Notes: generated by a model not told the origin, from the sequence alone. DNA of 64,000 nucleotides from Zoroaster sp. YZ-2022 (GCA_029582265.1 CM055830.1:22676163-22740162), one strand, 5' to 3'; shown: positions 11,890 to 25,811, counted from the first letter of the stretch. Numbers and translations: made by a program.

Positions 11890-13365
11890 CGCTTTAATAA
11901 TAATAATATAATAATAAAGATTTGTAGCGCGCACATATCCACCCTGCTGGGTGCTCAAGGCGCGGAAACAAAGATAAAACATGAATACAAACAATATACA
12001 ATGATAGCATAGGGAAAAAATTATGTACTGAGATACATGTACCTACAATGCAATTACAAATATACATCATCTTTGAAGAATTGTGACATAAGATAAGTTT
12101 TAAGCATCGACTTAAATCTAGTTATACTATGACAAGATTTGAGTTTAGTTGGAAGATGATTCTAGAGTCTCGGAGCCGCGACAGAAAAAGACCTATCACC
12201 CCAGTTCCGTTTTGAAGTTGGTTCCTTTAGGAGTGACATGTTGCTGGAGCGCAAATTGCGTGATGGAGTGTAGACTTTAAGCAGTTCAGAAATATAAATT
12301 GGAGCAATGTTATTAAAAGATTTATGAACAATTAGCATAAGTTTAAAAACAATTCTCTGTGAAACAGGAAGCCAGTGCAGTTCTTTCAAGATTGGCGTGA
12401 TATGGCATGACTTTCTGGACAAAGTTACAACACGAGCTGCTGTGTTTTGTATGTGCTGAAGACGAGATATTTGATTCTGCGGGAGACCGTAGAGGAGAGC
12501 ATTCCCGTTATCGATCCGTGATGTGACAAACGCATGTATAATTTGTTCAGCAGCACTTTTATTCAAGTATTTCCTTATTCGGCTAATATTTCTGATATGA
12601 AATGATGATATGCGAACAATGTTGGAGATATGAGGTTTTAAAGTCATTGTCGAGTCAAATATAACACCCAAATTACGTGCTTGTGATGAGGGGTTATCTG
12701 CGAGTCACCAATTGTAATAAATGGAAGAGAAACTTTAGACAATTGCTGATGTGATCCAAATAGAACAAATTATGTTTTTATCGTCGTTCAATTTCAGGAA
12801 GTTTTGTCTCATCCAACTTCGAATCTCTTGAATACATTTCTCCAGTGTTGTAATGCAGGAATCGGCAGGTTCTTGAGAAGATTTAAAAGTAATGTAAAGC
12901 TGCGTGTCATCAGCGTAAACATGGTAATTTAAATTATACTTCAAAATGATATCACGAACTGGAAACGTATAAACAGTAAACCACTGTGGGCCGAGCCGGA
13001 GCCTTGGGGGTATAGAATAGTCAAGAATAACAGGCTCGGAGATAGCGTTACCAATACAAACATGCTGGGGCCTATTTAAAAGGTAGGACCTACACCAATC
13101 CAGGGCTGTGTCATGTATTCCAAGATGATATTGAAGGCGGGAGAGAAGGATTTTGTGATCGACTGTGTCAAAAGCGGCGCTTAAGTCTAACAAAACTAAT
13201 GCAGTGATTTTTCCATCATCCATGGCAGATAAAATGTCATTGTTGACGCGGAGAAGAGCAGTTTCCTTTCCATGAAATGGTTTATAGGCTGACTGAAATG
13301 TGTCCGACAGGTTATTAGCAGAAAAGTGAAATAACTTCCAGTTCCAATTTAGCAAAGAGTATACT
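11890..13365 (-). mobile_element. CR1/L2-like LINE in a receptor intron
   Basis: The minus-strand reverse transcriptase carries LLDLSAAFDTVDHKIL, the catalytic box YADDTQLY and the thumb segment LKELHWLPVSQRIVFKLM. The frame is broken near 12,700. In its own sense the 3' end reads CGCCTTGAGCACCC then GGTGGATATGTGCGCG and finishes in a TTATTATTA tail at about 11,895. It is same-strand with the receptor gene and is 5'-truncated and dead. Confidence 0.88.
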
Positions 13366-14067
13366 TTTTCATAAATTCCACGTTAGAATGAATCCAAAGA
13401 ATCTGAACGCATTTTCACTTTTATTTCCCGTGAGCTGCACACCGTGTTAAGTTGACACTTTCCTAGGTTGTTTGTTTCATGTATTTCTCGAATCAAAAAG
13501 AGAGTGCTATACACACGTCGGTGTAGGGCAAAATTAAATTAATTGTTTATCTCCCGACGCAAGAATTTCACCAAAAAAAGAGAGTAAGCATACTTTTAGA
13601 AACAGTGTGTCCATATTACTATTGATGTACTTGACCTTTAACTCCCACATGTTGGTTCCCATACACAGTTCTATATGAAAGCAGGTGTAAATACATGTTG
13701 TAGCACTTTTCATAGACTTGAATTTGGACAACTTAAAATTTTTTACAAAAAGGAGTCGAGGACTTGGGTCTAGTCCATGTCGAGTCCAGTCCAAGCATGC
13801 TTAGGCATACTATTACAATCCATTAAATGATTCGTTTGTGATACAGTCATAGGTCTACTATCCAAGCAATTTGATCGGTTGAAATTAAATGGACTCATGA
13901 TGTTATTTTTGTCGCGCCATTATCCATCGCACAGTTGATATACGAGTTAATAGGCTTTATACCTGTGTTAATAGGCTTTGCAATAATAGCCTACATAGAA
14001 CTAGGCTATTATCGTTACTCGGGAAACAATGAGTATATTCCTAAGTCTGAATTAATGTAAAGCTCAC
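13366..14067. other. Intronic non-coding DNA
   Basis: Between the LINE and the first visible SRCR exon. There is no feature I can support. Confidence 0.5.
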
Positions 14068-14403
14068 CTGTAAAACAGGTGATTCCGACATCAAACCTGT
14101 GATCACAAACGTCGTATTTTGGGAACCATCCATGACGAATGCAGTCATCCAGAGATTTAGCGGATGTTTTGCAATCAATTGATTGTAATTTGATGGGGCC
14201 GACTCCTGTCCCAAACTGAGCATCCATAGTGGCAGACAAAATGGCGGGAAAACCGAGCTGTCGACACGCTAACCGTCCAACATAGAATGGGTCCTCGTTT
14301 GAGCAGTATGACCCCCAGGTATCAAACTCTGCGGTATGAACTTCTACCCGTCCTTCGTTTGGGTAACGTCCATCTACAAGACGAATTTCTAGTGTAACAT
14401 TGT
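14068..14403 (-). CDS. SRCR domain exon, most upstream visible exon of the receptor
   Basis: A canonical SRCR domain in a 336-bp phase 1-1 exon. It opens IRLVDGRYPNEGRVEV and continues with SYCSNEDPF, ACRQLGFP, KLQSIDCKTSAKSLDDC and VGITC, giving the group B-like cysteine set. The acceptor is TTTTTCGTTGCAG|AC and the donor ACAG|GTGAGC. Since it starts in phase 1 with no signal peptide, at least one exon coding the N terminus and secretion signal lies further up the minus strand, beyond 14.4 kb and perhaps outside the window. Confidence 0.9.
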
Positions 14404-15967
14404 CTGCAACGAAAAATAAATGCAAACATTGAGCATAATACGTGTTGCTATTTTAGTGAATACAAACACTATCAAACGATATACTTCTCTATATAAATGC
14501 TTATGAGAAACATGGGTTTTAATTTATGGTAAGTCCCGTCATAAATGAATGTGTTAATAGTATAAAACATCCCTTGAAATCCTTCAGTCTCAGGTGGTTT
14601 CATTCAAGTATTTTATTTGTTTTCGACTTTACGTGACAATGAAAAAGCTGAAAGCAGTTTCACTATTTTCTCGTTAACGACAAAATAGAAATAAGCTGAA
14701 ACAGGGTAGTTTCTTTAAATGGTTTAATTCTTTAACTACAAAATCCCCAGATCCAAGAACTGATTTCGACAAGGGGCGGGGCCCCAAGCTGACGATTATA
14801 CAAAGTTTGTTCGGTTAGAGAATGTGTGGCTTTGATATAGTATGCTTCAATGTTAACACACTGCCGCACTATGCTTCATTCAGTCATGCTTCATTCAGTC
14901 TTGGTTTAATTCATGCATTACAGGTGTATTGTGATTGGCATGGGCGGTGCGAAGTACCGGTACTCAATTAAACTCATTCTGAGCTGGCTGTACTTTGTGG
15001 CTTCAAACGTAAACGAGAGCGGTCACTCGGATACCTCTGCCGCTAGCCATATGACCAGTGTGGGCCCACTAAGATAAATTTCAAACTCAAGGGAAAAAAA
15101 TCTAAGTTTCCCGAAGTCGTAAATTACCTTATTTCATTATGTTCTACTGCTAGATTAATTGTTTAACCATCACAAGTGAAACTGTAGATCTGTTAACTAA
15201 CACTAACGATAGCGCACTTACCTTCATGGTTGTGTATATTCCTTGAAAAGGCTGGGGAATAGCACCATTACTCTTTATTTTACAGGACCCCTGTAGGCAA
15301 TACGCCGGAATCAGCAAAGGGATATGGATATTTATATTGCTCAATTACGAGGCCCTATAACGTTAGGTTATACGGAATCAGCGAAATCTTCACCAAAATC
15401 TAATCGATTAGTCCTTGTGCCAAACCGTACCCATTTTCAAAATTTCTTCATATTTCACGGATAACATTTTGAAATATCTTGTACAGAAGACAGTTTTGTA
15501 CATCAAAACACACACACATTACCTCCAGACACTTTGTGTGGCGGAGATAAATAATGATATCATCCTATTTTAAGACAGCAACAGCGACGTTTTCAGAGAA
15601 ACAAACGATCAGTGGCGGCGCCAAGGGGAAGGCACGAGGGGCATTTGTCACCCTAACCTCGAACCAACTGCCCCTGAGCAAAGACCATTTAAAGCAAAAA
15701 TACCCGGTAATATATGCACGCTTTGCATTACGGCCTATAGTCATTATTCCCAAATACCAGAATTCCACTGGTGAAGCCCGATAAGTTCATGTTTTCACTG
15801 CCAATTAGCAATATAACACTACCTTAAATTCCATTCAAACTAGTTTCCCCCTAAAATTTAAGCTCCCCCACTTGTCCCAGCTTTTTGGAGCTGGCGCAGC
15901 CACTGAGTACGATATTGCGTCTTTCACCCGATCACTAAAAATTATACTAAAAATGTAAATTGCTTAT

Positions 15968-16203
15968 ATATACATAACAGCAAAAGAAACGTCACCCCCT
16001 AAATTTTGATAAGTATGAGAACATGTTAGCTTATGTATCCTCAGACGTCATGCATGACGAATTTTGAGGTCAACCACATTTGCAACATTGTGTTCGTGTT
16101 ACACTCCATACTCATAATATTCTTCATTAAACAAATTATATTAATTATAAAATGAAAATAATAAATATTTTAGGGGTGACGTTTCTTTTGCTGTTATGTA
16201 TAT
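15968..16203. mobile_element. Short MITE with ~38-bp inverted repeats
   Basis: The left end contains ATATACATAACAGC then AAAAGAAACGTCACCCC. The right end contains the inverse, GGGGTGACGTTTCTTTT then GCTGTTATGTATAT. The two arms match almost perfectly over about 38 bp around a 160-bp AT-rich core without coding capacity. I could not fix a target duplication. Confidence 0.78.
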
Positions 16204-16721
16204 TTTGCTGCAATTTTGCAGCAGAAATTATGTTGTTAAGGGACTGAGCACTAAACAATAATGAATCGGGGTTCTTCGTATTATTCCAGTTTTGCTTCAA
16301 TTAAAATAATTACTTAAATAAAGGGAAGATACAGCACTGGTAATTACCAGAATACAGTGACGTAAGGGGAAACCCCCACCCCCTATTGTTGGAAAAATAG
16401 TGTCTATTGGTAAATTCACAGACTTCTTCGTATTTCTGAACTGAGATTTGTGTCGGTAAATTACCCCCAAACAACGTTTCACCCCTCCCTCACTCTGAAA
16501 ATCATGGCTACGGCATTGTCAGAATACAAAAATAACTAAAGTTGTGTAAAGTTCTGTATCTGTATGTTGCAGAAACCACAATTGGCATAAGTGCAACGGT
16601 ATATATTGGCATATACGGGCCTGCCAGAAACACCGGGTCGAACCCCTTCTCTTAGCGATAAGTGTACTGTTGTTGTTGTGTTTAAATATTTTTTTTTGTT
16701 ACGTGTGTTGATAGTTTTTAA

Positions 16722-16913
16722 TACTATTCACACGGGACCAACGGCTTTACGTCCCATCCGAAGGACGAAGCAATAATGGTTAAGTGTCTTGCTTAAGGAC
16801 ACAAGTGTTACGACCGGGACTCGAACCCACACTCTGCTGATCAGAAACACCAGAGCTTGAGACCAGAGCTTGAGTCCGGTGCTCTTAACCGCTCGGCCAC
16901 GACACGCCACGTT
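16722..16913 (-). mobile_element. tRNA-derived SINE fragment
   Basis: The right end is again a reversed Leu/Ser-type tRNA head (AACCGCTCGGCCACGACAC and GGGACTCGAACCC) joined to a body with AAGTGTCTTGCTTAAGGAC shared with the SINEs at 3 kb. It differs by an internal duplication of AGAGCTTGAG near the head and by its 3' part. It cannot serve as a tRNA gene because the anticodon arm is replaced. Confidence 0.75.
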
Positions 16914-18433
16914 ATAGTGCAATAATAAACTATACTCTGTCAGAGAAACGATTTCTGTGTGAAACGCTTAGTGCCTACATCTTTAACAGAGAAAATAGGT
17001 ACTGTTATGTCGAATTTTCCAAACGTTGCCGTTTGGCGCCTTTTGTTTTCTAAAAGACGTTATCACCTATTGGTGATGAAGAACATTCTCTTCGTAACAT
17101 TTGTTGTGGCTTTGAGATAGTTTGCCAGATGTTAACAAATTGCCGCACCAGCAGTTAACTAGTTGTTAAAATGCACAAAATGATATTATCCTTAAAAATG
17201 CACCACTGATGCTTTCAGTGCAATGATAGTGCGGCTTAATATTGCTCATACTTTGATGCGATGTTCGAGGAGATATTATTTTACCGACAGGGGAGCTAAA
17301 GTATGATGGATGACATCGGTCGTTTATTATTAAATTTTTGCTTCAAGTAAAATAAGTAATTAAAGGGAACGTACAACATTGGTAAATCACTAGATTATCA
17401 AATATTAATAAATTATAAGCTAGAAACTTGCCGTGTGAAAAGTGTGTGCAATAATATCATCCTGAAAAATTATTTTGTCTGAAGTGTGGACCAAAAGTGT
17501 GGTAGATAATAATTTAGGCTTACCCCCTCCCCATCCCCCAATATCAGACTTGTATGACTCGTGACTCAGACTCGAGTACGACTCGGGTCACTTTTTTGGT
17601 GACACGGACTCGGACTCATGTCACCATTGTACAATGACTCGGACTCGGACTTCGGATCCCCCCCCCCCCCAAAAAAAATAGAACGAATAGAATTTTTAAA
17701 GGAACAAATTTTAAATGAAATTTTTGAAATTAAATTCAGAGGTCGGAAACTGTATAAAGGCGATATTTAAAACGAGCTTGATTCTGATTGACAGCCGCGC
17801 TGGCCAATCCCCAGACTACGCACGCCCTCATGCAAGCTGAGGATTAAAACAGTGGGCCAGCATTTGATTAATTTGAGTTTTTATTTTATAGGTACTACAC
17901 ATTCAATGTCTCAAATAAAAGCTTATAACTTCCTTAACCCCAGAACAATAGCAATTCAACATTTAAATCACTAAATGATTATACAATACTATGATTGCAA
18001 TAATTGCCCCCTCATAATTTTTAGAACCCCGAGGGAACAAAGCTAAATCTTTATGCTCCGTTTCCCCGAGGTAAACACAAAATTATTGTACCCTTTGTAA
18101 CTACCAACCCTTCGGCCGTGGCTACACAGGGAACACACAAAAGAAAGGAGGGCTAGCTTTGCCCAGAAATCTGAAAAGAAAATGGAGTCAACGGCTCACT
18201 GAACTCAACGGAACAGTGAGCCGTGACAAGCGTAACAAGAACTTCAAGGAGTAATCCAGAAGCAATAAAAAAAAACTAAAAAAACTCAAAAGCTTAATGG
18301 CCGATGTTGAAACTTACCCTGTAGAGTCTACTCGGTAGCACCTACAAGGAGTACACTTTTGGTAATGATTATATGACGGGAAACAATAAATATTTTCGCT
18401 GGAATCGAGAGCCGATCTGTCGCACTGTTTCTT

Positions 18434-18857
<424 letters not shown>

Positions 18858-19239
18858 TTCATGTAAATAGGCCTATATCAGATTTTTGGATTATTTTTAT
18901 TTTGTGATGTGATGTGATGTAGATGGCCAATTAGTGGAGGTATGAGAAACTGTTCACTACATTGATAGATTGAGGATAACGGGCTTGGGCGACGAAGACA
19001 TCTACACCATTTTGCCAGTCAACTCGACGGACTCCTAAACAACTATTTGAACGGCAGAAGACACCAAATTTTGAACTGTACACGTGGCTCTACTAATTTT
19101 CTATAACCCGATGAGTAGTGGTGGTGGTGGTAGTGGTATTATTTTCATTTAATATGCTAGAAATTATATATTTTGGGAAATATTTGTAATATTTTATAAT
19201 CTAAGATTTCACATTTTGAAGATATGATATGTTGAATAT

Positions 19240-19277
<38 letters not shown>

Positions 19278-19527
19278 GATTTGTAGCGCGCACAGTGGCA
19301 AAAGAATTAATTTTTTAAATATAGTTTTCAATGTTCCAGCTGGACTGATTGTAGTATTTGTACCAATTGACGTATTCAGTTGATAATAATAATCTAAGAA
19401 GTTTGTGTAGTTTCGTTTCCGTATTTTCTTTTATGATTGTTCGTCTCTCCATCTTGACTATATCACCTATAGCAAAAATAGCCTGACAACCACCACCACC
19501 ACCACCACCACCACTACTATTTATTTT
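18858..19527. other. Non-coding with LINE-tail remnant and small repeats
   Basis: Contains TGATG repeats at 18,904-18,920, a GTG/TGG run near 19,120 and, at 19,243-19,293, an (AAT)n run followed by AAAGATTTGTAGCGCGCAC, the same phrase as the 3' end of the LINE at 11,890. An (ACC)n run at 19,491-19,513 abuts the 3' end of the Tx1-like LINE. Confidence 0.6.
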
Positions 19528-20536
19528 TTCTTTCAGTGGAGTTAAAAAAAAAAATCCATTTATTGCATCACTGTTTCAACAAAAAACTTTTACAAGATAC
19601 AAAATTTCCACAATTACAAAGTATCACAAATAAACAAAGACATTACAAAGCACTTAAACAAACGAAATAAATAAATAAAATTAAAAGCGACAATAAACAA
19701 ATGGAATTAACCTTATATACACAGATTAAAAATACAAATACACAAGTGGAAATTCATAAAGCAAAACAAATCAAAACAAAAATACAACGGATGCAATAAA
19801 GTAATAAAATATATAATGCATGTTACATTTCAGGAAACTGAAACGAAAACTTAATAGAAAAAGAAACATTCGCACAATTTGTCAAATGGAAATTAATCAG
19901 GCGAAATAAATCACAAAAAACATAATGGATGCAATTAATTATTAATAAACATAATGCATGTATAACTATAATGAAATTTTTCTGAAGTTAATCATCACAA
20001 TTAAATTACAATTCGCCAAATGTGAAACAAAGAAGCGAAATAAATCACAAACAAAAGGTAGATGCAGTAATAATCACAATGCAAAGAAATTAGAACAAAA
20101 CATACATGTAAACAAAAAAATGCACATATAATAGAATTCGTCAAAGAAAAATAGTGAAGCGAAATAAAACACCAAACAAAATTGGCAGATGGAAGTAATT
20201 AAAACATAATGCAAGTACAACTATAATTAAATTATACGGAAACTTTTCACAAAATACAACATTTCAAATTAACAAAATTTAAACAAAGTAATCGTAAACA
20301 AAAGTCGCACAATTAAAGGTAATTCGTCAAAAATTGAAAATTATGAAGCAAAGTATAACACAAAACAAAAACATAGTGGATGAAATGAAATAATAAAAAC
20401 AATGCATGTACGACTATAATGAAACTGTCGAACAAATACGACTTTTCAAATTAACAAAATGTACATTAATTAAGTACAAAATAAATCATGCGCGAACAAA
20501 TTGTAGAAAGAAACTTAGCAATGCATTATAAAGCTG

Positions 20537-23500
20537 TTAAAAGGGGAATGTAATTATACCATCGTTAAATGTACATAAAACTTGGTTATGAGCGTAGGTA
20601 TCTATAAATTCATGTTCGGGGAGATTTTTGTTTTCTAGGAGGATAAAACCTTTCAAAACGTTAATATATTTTTTCATAATGTCGGGACAAATCTTTTTAG
20701 GGTTTTTAACAATGTCGCATCTAACTGACCAAATTACCCGGTGCAATTTCCCTATGACGCAAAGCGCGATGTTAATTCATATCTTTACCAAGAATTCTGT
20801 TGATATCGTTAATATACATAATTTTATTATTGGTATATTTGCGCAAAATCTGTTCTACAAAAATCCAAGCGTTAATATGCTTTTGGCAATAGATAAACAA
20901 GTGTTCAATGGTTTCTTTCTCCACACCACACAATGGGCATGTGTCGTCTGGAGTTATTTTCATTTTCATAAGTTTATCTTTAGTAGGCAGAATCCGATGT
21001 TTTAATTTAAACCAGAGATCTTTGTCTTCATGATCAAGAAGTTTGCACCCTCCATTTTTCCAAATGTTAACCCAATTGAATTTAATATTTAAGTTAAAAA
21101 ACTTTTTCCAGCTGGTTTCTGCTATAGAAATAGCATTGTTCATGCTAGAAAGGGTACGGTATAATGTTTTACTGGTTTCATTGGTCAGTGAAATATAGCA
21201 GTCCTGATCTTGAAAGTTCTTAATTTCAAGCATTTTACAAACATGATTAACCGGTCCTTGTCTATTTTCGGCCAAGAAGTTATGGTGGATACATCTTTTC
21301 AATCTAGCTATTATTCTACCTGCATTCATAGGTTTGAGATTACAAATTTTGCCAATTTCATCCAGTGATTTAACTTTGCCGTCATGACAGACGTGACGTA
21401 ATCTAGTCATGTTGTTAGATTTAAGCACGTTACTATCCATTTGTTTATGTTCATTACATGTTATGATTGTATTTTTCCATAAAGGTAAATCTTGGGCTTC
21501 AAGGAAGCACGTGATGGACGCATTAATTCTGCCTTGGGTATTATTAAAGGCATTGAAAATTTCTTTATAAAACATAGTGGTTTGACTGGCAACTACAGGA
21601 TTATTAAAAACATACCACCCAAGGTTTAGAATGCCACTAGCCCGGTTGATCCAATAGTTAAAAAAAAGCGCGCCATTTTCCTTCAGAAGTACAATATTTG
21701 CATAACCATTTTAATTTTAGACTATCAAGTTTAAATTTAACGTCCATTACCCCTGTGCCTCCCATCTCAGTTCTATTTCTCATAACATCCTGTTTGATTT
21801 GATCTGGTTTACCGTTCCAGTAAAAATCCCAAATAATGTCATCAATTTGTTTAATCAGATTATCCGGACATGGCAATACTGATCGCAAGTAGGTGAGACC
21901 AGCCCCGATCAGAGTATTGATAATAACTGATTTACCTTTAAGTGTTAATTTTCTACCTTTCCATCGGTTCATGGTGTGTTTAATTTTATTTATTCTGGGA
22001 CACCAATTGTCTTCTGGGTTGATTTCGTTACCAAAATAGATTCCCAAAATTTTTATTTTATCGGACACCCACTTAAAATTACAGGGGGAGTCTGATCTAG
22101 ACTTCCATTTACCTAACCAGAGACCTACTGTTTTCGTGTTGTTTATTTTAGAACCTGTACCCTCACAATAAGTGTTCATAATTTCAGTGAGAATTTTAAA
22201 ATCTTGGTTTCTCCGAATAAAAATAGTCAAGTCATCAGCATGTTGAATAATCTTAAAACCTTCTTGTTCTGTTGAAATTGTGATACCTTCTAATTCAGGA
22301 TTCTTCAATATCATATTGGACAGTCCCTCTGCGCAAATAGCAAATAACAACGGTGATAAGGGACATCCCTGTCTTATTCCTCTCTGAATGGTTATGGGTG
22401 AACCAATAAAATTGTTAACAATCACCTGGCTTACAGGGTTAGAATAAAGCAACTTACACCATTGAATAAAACCTGCGGGAATACCCATTTTCGCCATAAT
22501 TGAATACATGTAATCCCATTCTATGCGGTCAAAAGCCTTTTCTTGATCGATACTCACTACACCGGCTTCGATGTCATTAAAGTTAATGTAATCAATGCAG
22601 TCTCTCAAAATCATCAAATTATCGTGGATGTTTCTACCTGGGACCCCACAGGTCTGATTTTCTGAGACAACGGTTGGCATAATAGTTTTCAATCGATTAG
22701 TTATGACTTTTGAAATAAGCTTATAGTCAACAGTTAGTAGACTTATAGGCCGCCAATTTTTAAGGTCTTCTTTGCACCCTCTGTTCTTATAAATTAATCT
22801 GACTAAGGCAGTATTCATTGTTCTAGACAAAGACATATTTCTTTTGCATTCCCTTATTAATTCGATTAAATCTTGTTTCAGAATATTCCAAAAGGTACGG
22901 TAGAATTCAACTGTCAGTCCGTCAATGCCAGGGGACTTATCGGTTTTCATTTGATAAAGCGCGTGTCTGAGCTCATTCTCATCAATATCTTTTTCTAAAT
23001 CGTACACAATATCTTCATGAAAGGTCTCTGTGTTAATTCCACTCAGAATTTGATGTAATTGTTTTTCACTGATCCCTTCAGAAGTGTACAAATCTTCATA
23101 AAAATTATTCACGCATTTAAGCATAGAGCTAGGTTGATCAACATAATTACCAGCTTTGTTTTGTAATTTTATCATTCTGTTATGGTGCATTTGTTGATTC
23201 TCCAGGTTAAGGAAAAATTTACTGGCTTTTTCACATTCTGTTTTATTGATGTTGCGGACACGTATTTTAGCCTTTTCCCATTCTCTCATTTCATATTGTT
23301 TGAGATTAAATTCAATTGTATTAAGTTCGTCCTTATTTATATTAGTTGGGTTATTGATCAATTTATCATAGCTTTTCTGTAAACGTTCTCTTTCCTGTTT
23401 AGCAATAAGTGATTTTTCACGTCCATAATCTCTGATAATTTCTTTGAGTTTGCATTTTCCCATTTCCCACCAAGTAAAGACACTTTCATAATCATGTTTC

Positions 23501-24348
23501 TTGGTTTTCCAGAAACTCCAAAAATTGTGGATTCTATAAACGCAGTCTTTGTCTTTGATAAGTTAGTTGTTGCAGATCCAACGACCTGGGCCGTGGGGGG
23601 TGTCAAAATCATTTAATCTCAAGGTGATGACTTGGTGGTCCGTTAAACCTGTTGAATTATTATGAACCTCCCCAATTTTGTTTAAAAGACTGGAGGACAT
23701 AAGAATGTAATCGATTCTACTAGATTTATTGAGCCCTTTGTGCAGGTGAGTATAACCAGGTTTTTCAGGGTAAACAGTGCGCCATATATCAAAGAGATCT
23801 TTTTCTTGAATAATAGCCTTCATGACGTTTTTACTCGTGTCTCTTATGTCTTTGTTATCAATATCACAATTAAAATCACCTCCAACAATCCACTGTTGAT
23901 CATTAGTAATGTGATTCAATATTTTCTTGAAATATCCAACTCTGGGGTAAACAGCATTCGGCGCATAAACAGAAGCAAGGGATATGCTTTCGTTATTCCA
24001 TGTGATTTCACCTTTGATCCATCTACCATCTTGATCACTTTCAATATTTGTCAAATGTAGGCCACATTTATTGGAAATTAGGATCGCAACTCCTTTGGAA
24101 TTCCGACTACCATGACTAAAATGTATATCCCCCTGCCACTGTCTGCGCCAGAGATGTTCATCTTCGCATTCACTGTGAGTTTCCTGCATAAATACTATGT
24201 TAAGTTTACTACGTACTATATAATCAAAAATTATTTCCCTTTTTAGATTATCCCTCAACCCGTTAACATTAATTGAGGCTACTGTGAGCACACTAAGGAA
24301 ACTCATAATGAAGTAAAGGTCCTTCATTGGATAAAACAAGAAAAACAA
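20537..24348 (-). pseudogene. ORF2 of Tx1-like copy A: endonuclease-reverse transcriptase
   Basis: Endonuclease signatures are ASINVNGLRD, MQETHSE, VGGDFNCDID, SRIDYIL and TDHQVI in the first ~260 residues. Frame changes occur near 23,600 and 23,460. The reverse transcriptase follows with KSPGIDGLTVEFYRTFW, NWRPISLLTVDYKL, SIDQEKAFDRIEW, RQGCPLSPLLFAICAEG and the active-site box QHADDLTIFI. A further break lies near 21,600-21,660. The C-terminal part ends with a knuckle CPLCGVEKETIEHLFIYC (CX2CX8HX4C). The product would nick target DNA and copy the element RNA in place; this copy cannot make a full protein. Confidence 0.9.
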
Positions 24349-24375
24349 TTATACTCACTCATAATCCAAAATAAT

Positions 24376-25811
24376 TTATGTATTTCTAGTTCCTCTTCCT
24401 CGTCCTCTTGATGAACCAGGACTATTTGGGGGGTTATAACGTTCTGACGTTGTACTTCCTGTTCCGCGTTTCCTGCGGAATCGTTGTACACCTTTCCTAG
24501 TATACGGAACGAATTCTTCAGAATTTGGGTCTTGACTTATGTCTTCCTGTTCGCTCATATCTTCTTCTTTGTCGACTTCTTGTTCCATGTCGGATTCCTT
24601 GTTGTCTGTGCTTTCTCTTGCTAATTTTCTCTCTTCTTCATCTTCTTCATCTGCCTTTCGTTTTCGGTTTTCCTTGACTGCCTCATCCCAGAATGTTGGT
24701 GGTTTAGTCTTGTCCGGTTGTTCTTTAGGGTTACTTTAAGCTTCTGTTGGTGTTCTTCTCCCGAGATGTTTTCTTTCCTTGTTTTTCTACGTGTTTCTGT
24801 CTGTTGGGTAGTTGTTTATTGTGCTTAGCTGTAGTCTGCTTCTCTTGTCGATATCCTTTTGGGGTTTCTGGTTTGTCTTCTGCCCGTTTGTCATGTGTTG
24901 TTTCTTTGTGTTCACTCGGCTTCTCTCTCCTCCTGGGTTCCTTCGTTGGCGCAGTGACTTGTATTTTCTCAGCTTTCGGCGGCTGTTGAATCTCCTCGTT
25001 GTCACTAGGTGGTGGTTCAGTAGCTGAGACTATGTGCTTAGCTCTTTTCCATTGCTCCCTTTCTTCTTCGTCGCTGTCTCCATCTGTATATTCAATCTTT
25101 TCTTGCTCGTCGTCGGAAATCTCGCTTTCCACCTCATCATTGTTCCCGTCCTCTTCGTGGGCAACTGGAGTCGATGCTTCTGATATGTTGTCTTTTTGCA
25201 TTTCGTGCCATTCCGCTCTGTGTTCAGGATTGCCACATATGAAGCATCTTCCTCTCATTTGACAGTCTAGCAAAATGACCGGGTTTATTGCAGATCTTGC
25301 ACGTTTTCTGTTGTCCCCGGTGCCTCACTGGTAGGTTAAAACCGCCAATTCGGACGTAACTTGGTATCAGCTGCTTTAAATTCTTTATTAGAACACTTCT
25401 CACCCCTGTCTCAATTTCCTTGTCAAAATCATGGTATTGCCGTCTGACATTAGCTACAGTTCCGTATGGGTTGAGTGCATTGACGATGACATCGTCTCCC
25501 ATTTCAAATGGCGCCTTGACATACACAACGACTGAGTTCTGAATATTTGTGCGTTCACACTGAATCAAGATATCCTTGAGAAACATGCCTTGGAGGGCTA
25601 TTCTCTCGCAGTGTTTCTCGTTGTCGAAGGTGACGTTGTACCAATTGTTCTCCAGTGAGGCGATACATTTTATTGTTCTGGCGTTGTCTAGCTCTTTGTT
25701 GATGGCTTGGTAGACTTCCTCTGGTGTGACTTCCCGTATATGTCGTGTGTTGAACCGTACAGTGTTGGGTCTCTTCAGGGTAACCCTTTCAGTTGCCTTG
25801 CGGGCATACAT
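24376..25811 (-). pseudogene. ORF1 of Tx1-like copy A: zinc-knuckle RNA-binding protein
   Basis: The start at 25,811 follows an ACCAAGATGG-containing leader on the opposite strand. An N-terminal half of RRM-like character leads to two zinc knuckles, CKICNKPGHFAR and CFICGNPEHRAEWH; a one-base shift between them near 25,260 breaks the frame. A highly charged, acidic then basic tail follows, with another shift near 24,730 and an end rich in Arg-Gly (SRGRGRGTR). It probably coats the element RNA. It is 5' of ORF2 on the same strand, as in other Tx1/L1 elements. Confidence 0.85.

Larger units (their letters stand above)
14404..18433. other. Long non-coding stretch with a MITE and a SINE
   Basis: No coding exon is supported apart from the mobile elements listed separately. 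A conserved phrase, GTGGCTTTGA followed by GTTAACA and TGCCGCAC, occurs at about 14,826 and again at about 17,103, so a dispersed repeat of unknown type is present. At 17,540-17,680 there is a low-complexity run built on GACTCGGACT, ending in a C run at about 17,659. Confidence 0.5.

Noticed and set aside
15225..15344. A small minus-strand exon ending ATGAAG|GTAAGT
   Set aside because: The donor is good, but the frame ends in phase 0, unlike the phase-1 exons of the receptor, and no domain is seen.
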